Shown here: piece by piece, positions 8,136-16,370 of the stretch
Numbering within the stretch: the first letter of the stretch is position 1
Layout: every line of letters begins with the position of its first letter
Source: Rheinheimera sp. 1928-s
GTDB lineage: Bacteria; Pseudomonadota; Gammaproteobacteria; Enterobacterales; Alteromonadaceae
Direction of reading: 5' to 3'
NCBI RefSeq assembly: GCF_029269265.1
Contig: NZ_JARIXP010000001.1
Span: 291,568-355,567 of the forward strand
Length of the DNA stretch: 64,000 nucleotides
Position numbers and translations under genes: made by a program
The notes under the pieces: model-generated
The model's input: the letters and a program-made list of their open reading frames with translations, nothing else
Told to the model about the DNA's origin: nothing
Database searches by the model: none

Positions 8136-10847
8136 ATGCTGCACAATAAAATGAATAAGTGTGCTCAGGCCGTAAAAATGAGTTTGTTGATCGGTGTTGC
8201 AACTTGCGCACTGCCGGTTTTAGCTCAGGATCAGGCTCAGGTTGCACAAGAAGAGAAAGTAGAAGTTATTGAAATTCGCGGTATTCGTGCTTCGCAGGAA
8301 GCCAATATCAATGCCAAACGTTTTTCTGGCGCTGTAGTTGATGTCGTAACCGCTGAAGATATAGGTAAATTTCCGGATAAAAACGTTGCAGAGTCTTTGT
8401 CACGTATTACAGGTGTATCTGTGACTCGTGGTTTTGGTGAAGGCGAAAAAATTGCAGTTCGTGGCACAGATCCAGCGCAAAACCGCACTTTGTTAAATGG
8501 TGCTTCAGTTGCTTCCGCTGACTGGTTTGTATTGGATAATCCATCACGCGCTTTTAACTTCACATTATTACCTTCAAACCTTGTTTCTGATTTAGAAGTT
8601 TACAAATCACCTCAAGCTGATATCCAGGAAGGTTCTCTGGGCGGTACAGTGTACCTGAAAACCCGTAAGCCATTGGATTTGGACGCTAATACTGTTTCAC
8701 TCCAAGTGCAGAATCAGTACAGCGATGTATCTGAAGAGTGGGATCCTCAGTTATCTGGTCTTTATTCCTGGAAAAATGACGATGAAAACTTCGGTATTCT
8801 GGTGTCATTAACAAAACAAGACCGTACTTTGGCCCGTGAAGGTAAAGAAGTTTTAGGTTTTGGCCGTCAGGAAGTGGATGGCGAGGACTATTGGGCTCCA
8901 CGCATTATTGGCGATGCTTTTTTCCAGCAGGAGCGTGAGCGTGAAACAGGTTTAGTTTCAGTGCAATGGCGTCCGTCAGATCAAACCGACATAGTGCTGA
9001 ACGTGCTGGATACCACCTTAGACGCGAACAACATCAACCACAATTTGTATACGTTTTACAATTCAGGTTTTGTGGAAGATTCAGCTGTTATCAGAGGTAG
9101 CGGTATAGTGTCAGGTACTGCAAACAATGTTGGTTCTGAGTTTGCAATCATAGACCGTATTTCTTACAGCGATGCTCAGTCTTATGATTTTGAGATCAAC
9201 CATACTCTGGATAGCGGTAGCAAAATTACCGGTAAGTTAGGTACCACCGAGGCCGAAGGCGGTACGTCGCGTGACAGATACCATCAGTTTAACGGTACTT
9301 ATGCGACGTCCAGTTATGATTCAGGTTTAAATCTGTCGAACTATGTGACTGCGGGTAATCTTGAAACTCAGGATGACATTCTTGGCCGTACACTGGACTG
9401 GATGCAGGAAGGCTCCCGTGTTATGACGGATAAAGAAGACTACGCAGGCCTGGATTATTCATTTGATATTGATCATGGTCTGTTTAACACCATCAAAACC
9501 GGTGTGTTTTATCAGGACCATACTAAAAGTCAGAAGCAGGATGGTATTCGTTTCCACTGGAGTTCAGACGCTCAACATGTTGACCCGGTCAATGGTCCAT
9601 ATGGAACTTTAAGACCAGGTGAAACCAACTGGGCTAATCAGGTGTTAGGCCAATACACCTTTGCCGATTTTGCCGGTGGAGACAGTTATGCTTATTACCC
9701 CCTGATGAATCGAGCTAACTCTGCCAGCCTTGCTTTCCCTGCAGAGGCCTATGGTTCACCAACGGCACGTTTCCTGTTTTTACCTAACACCTGGGAAGTA
9801 AACGAGAAGATATGGGCCGGTTACATTAAGGGCGACTTCTCCGGTGATGGTGTACGTGGCGATATGGGCGTACGTTTGGTGAAAACTCAGGTTGAGTCAT
9901 CTGGTTACAATTGGGATGGTGACTGGGTTGCGGCCTCTATCTCTATGCTGGATGGCTATAACTTATTAGCTGGCGCAGTTGATGCCGCTAATGAAGGCAA
10001 CTGGAATGTTCGTTATGCGACAGTGGATCACGAATACACCGATATACTGCCGAACCTGAATATAGTCTTTGATGTAGCGGAAGATACGCTGTTACGTTTC
10101 TCTGCTGCCCGTGTTATGTCACGTCCTGATTATGTGAATATTGCCAACCAGCAATCCACTAACACTGTGACTTTGACAGGTAGCCGTGGTAACCCAATGC
10201 TTGACCCGGTGCGTGCAAACCAGTTTGATGTCGCCTATGAGTGGTACTTCAATCCAAGCTCGCTATTAGCAGCAACCTTCTTCCATAAAGATATCAAGGG
10301 TTCGGTGCTTAATACTGTGACTATGGAAACTGTATATGACGAGATCAATGATGTAGACGTGCAGGTTGCTATCACTGAGCCAGCTAATGGTTTAGGTGGC
10401 ACAGCTCAGGGTTTAGAGTTGTCTTATCAGCAGGCCATAGGTGATTTTGGTGTTATTACCAACTATACCTACACTGATTCTGACAGTGATCAGGCCCGTG
10501 ATGCAGTGAATAATCCGGGGTCTGGTTTGATTATTGGTAGCTCTAAGCACATGGCTAACTTAACTGGTTACTATGAAAATGACCTGTTCAGCGCCCGTGT
10601 TAGCTACAACTACCGCACTGAGTTCTACAACGGACTGAGCGAGTTTGGTTCAGAATCCTACACCGATAGTTTTGGTCAGGTAGACGCTAGCTTAACTTAC
10701 GATATGAACGAATATGTGCAGTTTGTATTTGAAGCAGTGAACCTGCTGGACGAAGAAATGTATCAGTATCATATTGATAAAGAACGTCCAACTTCTATCT
10801 ACAAAAATGGCCGCAGATTTACGCTAGGTGCGAATTTAAGATTCTAA
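8136..10847 (+). CDS. TonB-dependent outer-membrane receptor for chitooligosaccharides/GlcNAc
   Basis: About 903 residues. A signal peptide ('MSLLIGVATCALPVLAQ' region) precedes the sequence 'VEVIEIRGIRAS', a TonB-box-like start, and a plug domain ('VVDVVTAEDIGKFPDKNVAESLSRITGVSVTR', about 45-80, with 'AVRGTDPAQNRTLLNG' after it). The rest is a 22-strand barrel ending in Phe ('FTLGANLRF'), as outer-membrane barrels do. It has the TonB-Xanthomonas/Caulobacter carbohydrate-receptor style. The substrate is inferred from the nag locus and the operator at 8043. The ATG at 8136 is chosen because GGGAGAGA lies 5 bases upstream and the signal peptide then has normal length; an upstream in-frame start at 8079 would add 19 residues. 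A strong terminator follows the gene. Confidence 0.92.
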   Translation: MLHNKMNKCAQAVKMSLLIGVATCALPVLAQDQAQVAQEEKVEVIEIRGIRASQEANINAKRFSGAVVDVVTAEDIGKFPDKNVAESLSRITGVSVTRGFGEGEKIAVRGTDPAQNRTLLNGASVASADWFVLDNPSRAFNFTLLPSNLVSDLEVYKSPQADIQEGSLGGTVYLKTRKPLDLDANTVSLQVQNQYSDVSEEWDPQLSGLYSWKNDDENFGILVSLTKQDRTLAREGKEVLGFGRQEVDGEDYWAPRIIGDAFFQQERERETGLVSVQWRPSDQTDIVLNVLDTTLDANNINHNLYTFYNSGFVEDSAVIRGSGIVSGTANNVGSEFAIIDRISYSDAQSYDFEINHTLDSGSKITGKLGTTEAEGGTSRDRYHQFNGTYATSSYDSGLNLSNYVTAGNLETQDDILGRTLDWMQEGSRVMTDKEDYAGLDYSFDIDHGLFNTIKTGVFYQDHTKSQKQDGIRFHWSSDAQHVDPVNGPYGTLRPGETNWANQVLGQYTFADFAGGDSYAYYPLMNRANSASLAFPAEAYGSPTARFLFLPNTWEVNEKIWAGYIKGDFSGDGVRGDMGVRLVKTQVESSGYNWDGDWVAASISMLDGYNLLAGAVDAANEGNWNVRYATVDHEYTDILPNLNIVFDVAEDTLLRFSAARVMSRPDYVNIANQQSTNTVTLTGSRGNPMLDPVRANQFDVAYEWYFNPSSLLAATFFHKDIKGSVLNTVTMETVYDEINDVDVQVAITEPANGLGGTAQGLELSYQQAIGDFGVITNYTYTDSDSDQARDAVNNPGSGLIIGSSKHMANLTGYYENDLFSARVSYNYRTEFYNGLSEFGSESYTDSFGQVDASLTYDMNEYVQFVFEAVNLLDEEMYQYHIDKERPTSIYKNGRRFTLGANLRF

Positions 10848-10864
10848 TCAGAGTTTGAATGTAG

Positions 10865-10896
10865 AAAACGGCATAGATTGATATGCCGTTTTTTTT
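10865..10896 (+). terminator. Intrinsic terminator after the TonB receptor
   Basis: An 11-bp perfect stem (AAAACGGCATA / TATGCCGTTTT) with a 6-nt loop, followed by a T run to 10896. It ends the receptor transcript before the SapC gene, so the SapC gene needs its own promoter or read-through. Confidence 0.9.
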
Positions 10897-11095
10897 ACCC
10901 GCTACAAAAATAAAACACCGCTCATCACACAGTTAATCTGGCTGTAAAAGACTGGAAAAATTCTGCTTTTCCTCTGGTTTCAAAGCCCAAACTGGGGTAA
11001 GTTGAGGGCTAAATTTAGCATACATCAGTCTGCTGTAAATTAGTCGGTAACCCAGAACAGGGTTAGATTCGTTAATGATGTAAAAGGTATTATTC

Positions 11096-11815
11096 ATGTC
11101 ACTGCAAATTGCTCCGCTACAAAAAGAAAAACATGCACAAACCAAAATCAACACTGCCAAGGCGTTCACCTTTGCACAAGAGCAGCATATTCTGCCTGTA
11201 GTAGTTCAGGAATTCGTTCGTATCGGCGCGGAAATGCCGATTGTTTTTATTAAAGATCCTGCATCAGAGCGTTTCGACGTTGTGGCTATGCTTGGACTGA
11301 AAACAGGTGAAAACCTGATGGTGACAGAGGGCCGGTGGCAGGGTTTTTATGTGCCAAGAGTGCTGTGGAACCACCCGTTAATTTTGGCCGATGATCCAAG
11401 CAAAGAAGGCCAACTGGTTGTTGCTCTGGTTGAATCCAGCCATATGGTGAATACTGAAACAGGTCATGCTCTGTTTAACGAAGACGGCACTGAATCTGAC
11501 TTCCTTAAATCCCGTGTTGAGTCGATGCGTGAGTTTTTTATGCAATCTCAAAGCACCAGAGCCTTTAACAAAGTGTTGGCGGATATGGATCTGCTTATCC
11601 CTCAGACTTTAACTATCACGCGTGAAGGCCAGCCTCGGGAAATATCCGGCATCTATATTGTCGACGAGAAAAAATTAAATTCATTGTCTGACGAGCAGTT
11701 ACTGGATTTAAACAAACGTGGTCTGATGCCTGCAATTTATGCGCATTTAATGTCATTGCAGCAAGTGCAGCGTTTAGGTGAGCGAGCTGGCAAAGCTGCA
11801 ACTACCGCAGCCTGA
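11096..11815 (+). CDS. SapC family protein
   Basis: A 239-residue cytoplasmic-looking protein of the SapC family, with the family landmarks 'IVFIKDPASERFDVVAMLGL', 'NLMVTEGRWQGFYVPRVL' and 'EDGTESDFLKSRVESM'. SapC-like genes regularly accompany TonB receptors in Alteromonadales and Caulobacter sugar loci, often with tryptophan-halogenase-like and cupin-like genes, which are missing here. The name comes from a Campylobacter S-layer locus and says little; a part in oligosaccharide uptake or receptor processing is only inferred from linkage. The ATG at 11096 follows AAAGGTATTATTC. A terminator follows at 11829. Confidence 0.85.
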   Translation: MSLQIAPLQKEKHAQTKINTAKAFTFAQEQHILPVVVQEFVRIGAEMPIVFIKDPASERFDVVAMLGLKTGENLMVTEGRWQGFYVPRVLWNHPLILADDPSKEGQLVVALVESSHMVNTETGHALFNEDGTESDFLKSRVESMREFFMQSQSTRAFNKVLADMDLLIPQTLTITREGQPREISGIYIVDEKKLNSLSDEQLLDLNKRGLMPAIYAHLMSLQQVQRLGERAGKAATTAA

Positions 11816-11828
11816 TCCCTACTGTATT

Positions 11829-11861
11829 AACCAGGCAGCACAGCAAGTGCGGCCTGGTTTT
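11829..11861 (+). terminator. Intrinsic terminator after the SapC gene
   Basis: An 8-bp stem AACCAGGC / GCCTGGTT with a smaller inner pairing (GCA/TGC), followed by TTTTAGT. It lies 14 bp after the SapC stop codon. Confidence 0.75.
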
Positions 11862-11968
11862 AGTCTGGTATACCTCTAACTTCTGCTTGCTTTACATCCT
11901 CTGAGTATTTTTGTTTTTACCTGTATTTCAGCTTTTTTATATTCATGCTGCTTTAGTACGAAAAACAC

Positions 11969-12016
11969 TTGATTTGGTGAAAAAAAACACTAATATGAAT
12001 ATGACAGCGTTGTCAT
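11969..12016 (+). promoter_or_regulatory. Promoter with NagR-type operator at the expected start site
   Basis: A -35-like TTGATT (11969-11974), a 16-bp spacer and a -10-like TAATAT (11991-11996) are followed directly by the operator ATGACAGCGTTGTCAT (12001-12016), whose palindrome extends three bases on each side. Transcription would begin inside the operator. The next gene starts 364 bp further on. Confidence 0.7.
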
Positions 12017-12244
12017 ATTTGTGAAAGGTTACTTTTCTGCAGCCTTTGTCTGGCGGCAATAGTGGTAAGTAACGGGGCAATCAGAAGTTAGCTGGGGTCT
12101 GATTGTTGTTTTCTCCCTCGTCAGAGTCCTGTTGATTGGTAGTTGGTCCGCAGGGTTCACCAGCAGACATGGAGGTTGTGTTTTATTTGCCAATCCTTAT
12201 CCAAGGGATCTTTGAGGATACTGCCTGCAGTATCCTCTTTTTTT
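12003..12244 (+). ncRNA. Candidate NagR-controlled small RNA or attenuated leader
   Basis: A transcript from the operator-controlled promoter at 11969-11996 would run about 240 nt without a convincing gene and meet a strong intrinsic terminator at 12214-12244. It could be a free small RNA, or a leader whose terminator is overridden to reach the oxidoreductase gene at 12380. A 32-codon frame from 12169 runs through the terminator and has no ribosome-binding site, so I do not call it a gene. I do not recognise the RNA as a known family. Confidence 0.45.
12214..12244 (+). terminator. Strong intrinsic terminator in the leader of the oxidoreductase gene
   Basis: A perfect 10-bp stem, GAGGATACTG / CAGTATCCTC, with loop CCTG, is followed directly by seven T. 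It stands 136 bp before the downstream gene and 200 bp after the operator. An upstream ATCCT (12193-12197) could pair with the AGGAT of the stem, a weak hint of an alternative fold. Confidence 0.88.
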
Positions 12245-12379
12245 GGCATCGGGATCATGGCATTTAAGCTGTAGTTCTGCGGCATTATTTCTATTAAGTC
12301 TCGGGCCGGGCTTTGTAATACTGGAAATCGGTCAATGGCTTCTTTAAAGTGCCTTAAACGCAGTAAAGGACAGGCAAAG

Positions 12380-13354
12380 ATGAAACAAATCCGTTGGGGA
12401 ATTATTGGTTGTGGCAATGTCACTGAATTAAAAAGTGGTCCGGCTTTTAATAAAGCAGGGCATTCCAGTCTGGTTGCTGTGATGCGTCGCGATGCGGCCA
12501 AGGCTGAAGATTATGCCAAGCGTCATCAGGTACCCCGCTGGTACAGCGATGCACAGCAGTTGATTAACGACCCCGAAGTGGATGCTGTGTATATTGCCAC
12601 TCCACCAGATAGCCACAAAGACTATGCTTTGCTGGTGGCTGCTGCAGGTAAAATTTGCTGTGTTGAAAAGCCTATGGCTTTAAATACGGCAGAATGTATT
12701 GAAATGACTCAGGTGTTTGAACAAAAACAATTGCCTTTGTATGTCTCTTATTACCGTCGTTCTTTACCTCGTTTTTTAAAGATCAAAGAATGGCTGGAGC
12801 AGGGTTTGATTGGCGCGCCTCGTCAGGTGCAATGGAGCTTCAGCCGCACTCCTAATAAGGCTGATTTGACCGGGCAGTACAACTGGCGCACCGATCCGGC
12901 AAAAGCTGGTGGTGGTTATTTTATTGATTTAGCCAGCCATGGCCTGGATTTATTACTCTATCTGCTGGGTGATGTATCCACTGTGCGTGGGATCAATACC
13001 AATCAGCAGAAGCTGTATGCTGCAGAAGACGCAGTGGCTGCGGTCTGGCAATTTCAGTCGGGTTGTTTAGGCACTGGGTTCTGGAACTTTGCTGCATCTG
13101 AGCGCAACGATAAAGTAGTTATTTATGGCAGCAAAGGCCGGATTGAGTTTTCGGTATTTGAACATGAGCCTGTGCAGTTGTTTACCACTGAGCAGCAGTT
13201 AAGCTTGGACATCCCTCATCCGGAAAACATCCAGTTTTACCATATTCAGGCTATGGTGCAGGATCTGCTGCATGGCACCGGTCATCCTTCAACAGGAACA
13301 ACGGCGCTGAAAACCAGTTGGATGATGGAGCAGATATTAGGGGCAGAGCTTTAA
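12380..13354 (+). CDS. Gfo/Idh/MocA-family NAD(P)-dependent sugar oxidoreductase
   Basis: A 324-residue oxidoreductase: N-terminal Rossmann fold with 'WGIIGCGNVTE' (about residues 5-15), the strand 'DAVYIATPPDSH' (about 67-78), the family's catalytic 'CVEKPMALN' Lys-Pro (about 92-100), and the C-terminal Gfo/Idh alpha/beta domain containing 'GGGYFIDLASHGLDLLLYLLG', where the conserved Asp and His sit. Its substrate is not known; sugars and amino-sugar derivatives are typical. It lies inside the GlcNAc locus downstream of an operator-controlled promoter, which suggests an accessory amino-sugar step. The ATG at 12380 follows AAAGGACAGGCAAAG; a longer frame from 12335 lacks a good site. It is convergent with the GH20 gene. 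Confidence 0.87.
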   Translation: MKQIRWGIIGCGNVTELKSGPAFNKAGHSSLVAVMRRDAAKAEDYAKRHQVPRWYSDAQQLINDPEVDAVYIATPPDSHKDYALLVAAAGKICCVEKPMALNTAECIEMTQVFEQKQLPLYVSYYRRSLPRFLKIKEWLEQGLIGAPRQVQWSFSRTPNKADLTGQYNWRTDPAKAGGGYFIDLASHGLDLLLYLLGDVSTVRGINTNQQKLYAAEDAVAAVWQFQSGCLGTGFWNFAASERNDKVVIYGSKGRIEFSVFEHEPVQLFTTEQQLSLDIPHPENIQFYHIQAMVQDLLHGTGHPSTGTTALKTSWMMEQILGAEL

Positions 13355-13364
13355 TTCTGTCCCC
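13340..13364. terminator. Stem-loop overlapping the oxidoreductase stop codon
   Basis: GGGGCAGA (13340-13347) can pair with TCTG and CCCC (13356-13364) with one bulged T. The stop TAA lies in the loop. It resembles the hairpin at 27041-27069 (GGGGGCAGAG ... CTCTGTCCCC). Confidence 0.5.
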
Positions 13365-13410
13365 AGATCCGAGAGCTAAACTTAGGCTGGTTCCGTTTCT
13401 CTGGCTTAGG

Positions 13411-13440
13411 TCTGGGTCAGAGCCGAAGCTCTGACCCAGA
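13411..13440. terminator. Perfect 13-bp palindrome between convergent genes
   Basis: TCTGGGTCAGAGC pairs exactly with GCTCTGACCCAGA around the loop CGAA. It sits just before the stop codon of the convergent GH20 gene. The GGGTCAGAG core relates it to the palindromes at 6573 and 21918. It probably terminates transcription or protects 3' ends on both strands. Confidence 0.7.
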
Positions 13441-13443
13441 TAA

Positions 13444-16011
13444 CTAATCCAGTTGAGTCACTCTGCTGGTGGCACCATTTTTCGCTTTGGACCTCAGCAG
13501 TAAGTTGGTGCTTACTTTTACGGCTTCAGTGTAAGGTAACCAGTTTTGGCCCTGATCTTCACTGTATTCAACCACTAAACCTGGCCATGCACTATTGGCC
13601 AGCAATAAACCATCCTGCAGCACTGCACCTGGCGGCGGCAGATACAAAGCCACACCAGCTTCTGCTAAACGCGGCAATTCCTTTTGAGTTAAAGTCCAGC
13701 CAAAACGTTGCCAGTCTTGTTGTCTGGCTTTTGTATCCGGCTTTTCAGCTTCCCACTCTGCTTTGTGCCAGGCTCGTTCAGCCAATGCCAGCAAGCGTGG
13801 ATAGAGCATTTGTTCCAGTTGTTCCGGGGTACGAATAGTTTCAGTCCAGATCTGGCCCTGAATACCAAGAATATTTTCTGGTTTTTCTAAGGCTGGCAGT
13901 TCCTGACCTAACAAAACTTCCAAATTCTCAATCACCTGGCCTTCACGGGTTTTATCGGCATTGGCGTATAAGTGATCCGGCATATAACCGAAGACCTTAG
14001 CCATATCAGTAAAACGGGCTGCCCAGTAGTAACCGCGTTCTTCCGGATGTGCTTCATAAGGATGGTCAAAATACAAATGGGTACCGTGTGACAACACCAC
14101 CTGATAACCAGCATTGGCTAAACGATGGGCGCGATCACCTACACCCCATTCCCAAATGTTATCCCAGACATTGGCATACACATTTTCGTTGGCAAATTGC
14201 TGACGGTTAAAGGGGTTTTTAGCGTCATACATTAAACCATCCTCCCAGCCACCTAAGGTCAGCTGTCTGTTGGCTGCCAGCTGCGCTACTTTAGCCACAA
14301 AATAAGGTTTTAAATCGGCAACCCCTGCTACGCCATTGTCTGGTGTGGCTATCAGTTGAGCGCAGGCAGGAGAAGCTGTCCATGAACCTGCACCAGTTTC
14401 ATCACCGCCCATATGAAAGGTGCTGAGTTTTAAACCGGCCTGACGATACATTTGTTGCAGTTCATAAATAACTTTGTCTACAAAAGCATAAGTGGAAGGC
14501 AGGCATACATTGATAGAGTTATCTGTATAGTACTGCACCGTCATGTATTTCGACTGATCCAGCGGATCGGACAACAAATACTGTGTCGCTTCAGCTTCTT
14601 TACCTTGCTCTTTCAGTGTCAGATAACGGGCCTGCATGGCTTTTACCGCAGCTCTGGCATGTCCTGGCATATCAATTTCAGGGATGATTTCAATATGACG
14701 CTCTGCTGCGTATTTTAAGATTTCAATAAAGTCTGCCGTGCTGTAATAGCCATTACCGTTGCCTGATGTAAAAGGGCCTGTACCCAACTGAGTCAGCAGG
14801 CAGTTGCGTTCGGATAAATCAAAACAGCGATTTGCTCCGATTTGAGTCAGTTCAGGCAAGCCTGGAATTTCGATACGCCAGCCTTCATCTTCGGTTAAAT
14901 GCAGGTGCAGTTTATTTAATTTATAACGCGCCAACTGATCGATCATGCGTAAAGTCACTTCTTTACCGTGGAAATTACGCGCCATATCGTAATGCAAACC
15001 ACGCCAGCCAAAACGTGGCCAGTCGGTGATAGTCAGATTCGGTAAAACGGCTCGTTCACCCTCTACCGGCAGCAATGCCAGCAAGCTTTGCACTGCATAA
15101 AAAGCTCCGGCATTGTCATTGCCACTTAAGCTAATTTGTTTATCGTCGATCACCAACTGATAAGCTTCAGCTTTGTCTTTCACCGCCTGAACAGTCAAGG
15201 CTATATGAGGCTGATTTTTGGCTGGCGCCTTGGTGGTTAAACTGAGTGATAAGCCTGAGATTTTCTGTAGTTGTTGCTGTAAATAACTCGCTTCAGAGGT
15301 TAAACGGCCACTGTGATAAATCAGCCAATCGGCGTTCAGTCGGGTTTGACCGCGCTGATAGCTGATTTGTTGTGGGCTCGGGACCACAGACAGCTGTTCT
15401 GGCATTTTAAAAGCTGATAGTTGCTGTTGATTCGCCACAAAACGGCTTTGGCTGGTGGCTACAGGGTATAAATCCGGCGACGGGTTGTTAAAACGCTGCA
15501 ACTGCTCAGCTCTGGTATAAGGTTCAACAAAACGGCTGAAATCTTCAGTATCTGTGTTGGCAAAAATTTCAGGTTTTAAGCCTTTAGCGGTAATAAATGC
15601 CCGAGGCATCCAGTCGCTGTAACTGACCATAAAAGAAGATGGAGAAAACCTAAGGCGTAACTGTTCACCCGGCTTTAAACCTTTAAAGTTTTTACCAGGT
15701 CTCAGGCTATGTAAGTCGCCTTGTACATGCTGCAGTATCAAACCGTGCTGCTCAGCGCCTTCCTGTTTTCGGATGGCATGAAAATACAGTACCCAGTTAC
15801 CCGTCCCTGCACTCAGAGCCTGAGATGACTTATTAGTCAGAATCAGTTCGACCTGACTTTTTGGCTCAGTAGCTGAAGTAAAATTGCTTTTGACCGCAAA
15901 TTTTAATTCAGTATTTTTGGCAAATTCTGCCAGCTGAGCCTGAGTATAAGCCTGAACTTGTCCGCTAAAAAGGTAACTAATACAAAGCCATAGTAGTAAA
16001 AAATACTTCAT
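13444..16011 (-). CDS. hex: Glycoside hydrolase family 20 beta-N-acetylhexosaminidase (chitobiase)
   Basis: An 855-residue exported enzyme that removes terminal GlcNAc from chitobiose and chitooligosaccharides. A signal peptide ('MKYFLLLWLCISYLFSGQVQA') is followed by the chitobiase carbohydrate-binding domain (about 22-175), the GH20b domain (about 190-330), the catalytic barrel (about 335-770) and a C-terminal Ig-like domain. The catalytic pair is in 'HMGGDETG' (Asp537, Glu538); 'KLHLHLTEDEGWRIEIPG' marks the barrel start. The ATG at 16011 has GGGGAG about 6 bases upstream and gives a normal signal peptide; the longer frame to 16128 is not needed. The upstream region shared with nagK holds an operator at 16261, and TTGACA (minus strand, near 16230-16235) is a possible -35. 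Confidence 0.93.
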   Translation of the reverse strand: MKYFLLLWLCISYLFSGQVQAYTQAQLAEFAKNTELKFAVKSNFTSATEPKSQVELILTNKSSQALSAGTGNWVLYFHAIRKQEGAEQHGLILQHVQGDLHSLRPGKNFKGLKPGEQLRLRFSPSSFMVSYSDWMPRAFITAKGLKPEIFANTDTEDFSRFVEPYTRAEQLQRFNNPSPDLYPVATSQSRFVANQQQLSAFKMPEQLSVVPSPQQISYQRGQTRLNADWLIYHSGRLTSEASYLQQQLQKISGLSLSLTTKAPAKNQPHIALTVQAVKDKAEAYQLVIDDKQISLSGNDNAGAFYAVQSLLALLPVEGERAVLPNLTITDWPRFGWRGLHYDMARNFHGKEVTLRMIDQLARYKLNKLHLHLTEDEGWRIEIPGLPELTQIGANRCFDLSERNCLLTQLGTGPFTSGNGNGYYSTADFIEILKYAAERHIEIIPEIDMPGHARAAVKAMQARYLTLKEQGKEAEATQYLLSDPLDQSKYMTVQYYTDNSINVCLPSTYAFVDKVIYELQQMYRQAGLKLSTFHMGGDETGAGSWTASPACAQLIATPDNGVAGVADLKPYFVAKVAQLAANRQLTLGGWEDGLMYDAKNPFNRQQFANENVYANVWDNIWEWGVGDRAHRLANAGYQVVLSHGTHLYFDHPYEAHPEERGYYWAARFTDMAKVFGYMPDHLYANADKTREGQVIENLEVLLGQELPALEKPENILGIQGQIWTETIRTPEQLEQMLYPRLLALAERAWHKAEWEAEKPDTKARQQDWQRFGWTLTQKELPRLAEAGVALYLPPPGAVLQDGLLLANSAWPGLVVEYSEDQGQNWLPYTEAVKVSTNLLLRSKAKNGATSRVTQLD

Positions 16012-16370
16012 CGTACGCTCCCCTAAACAGCGGTACACTGTACCGCGGGTTATTCCCTGATGGGTTTTATGTAAAAGACTCTGGCATCCTGCGTCTTTTT
16101 GACGCGCAAAGTGACAGAACAATGACAAGATGGACCTCTTCTAATTTATTGATTTTACAAGTAATAACATTCTTTTTTCTGCTTCTTTTGAAAAATTAAG
16201 CTCGATTTTTAAACAAGGGTCTTGTTATTTGTCAAAATTATTATATGCTGAATTGAAAAAATGACAACGCTGTCAATTCGATTTTTGATGAAATAATGGG
16301 CAGCAACAGGTGAAAGCTTAATCGGACCGGATTAAAGCTGACCAGCAGACAATGCAACGAGGTTGGTAGG
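16012..16370. other. 359-bp divergent regulatory region, hex / nagK operon
   Basis: No gene is seen. It carries one operator (16261-16276) that could control both directions. A plus-strand promoter candidate is TTGTTA (16222-16227), 16 bp, TATGCT (16244-16249). The nagK leader downstream of it is about 100 nt. Confidence 0.55.
16261..16276. promoter_or_regulatory. NagR-type operator between hex and nagK
   Basis: ATGACAACGCTGTCAA is the reverse complement of the sites at 8043 and 12001 apart from the last base. It lies 110 bp before the nagK start and 250 bp before the hex start, and about 11 bp downstream of a possible nagK -10. Confidence 0.75.

Noticed and set aside
10933-11169. 78-codon minus-strand frame with a signal-like N terminus
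   Set aside because: It overlaps the start of the SapC gene by 74 bp on the opposite strand and has no ribosome-binding site.
12169-12267. 32-codon frame in the NagR-controlled leader
   Set aside because: It runs through the intrinsic terminator stem and lacks a ribosome-binding site, so a leader peptide is unlikely.
12158-16353. Shared ACCAGCAGACA in two leaders (near 12159 and 16340)
   Set aside because: A single 11-base match in AT/GC-neutral sequence with no symmetry; chance cannot be excluded, so I did not call it a motif.
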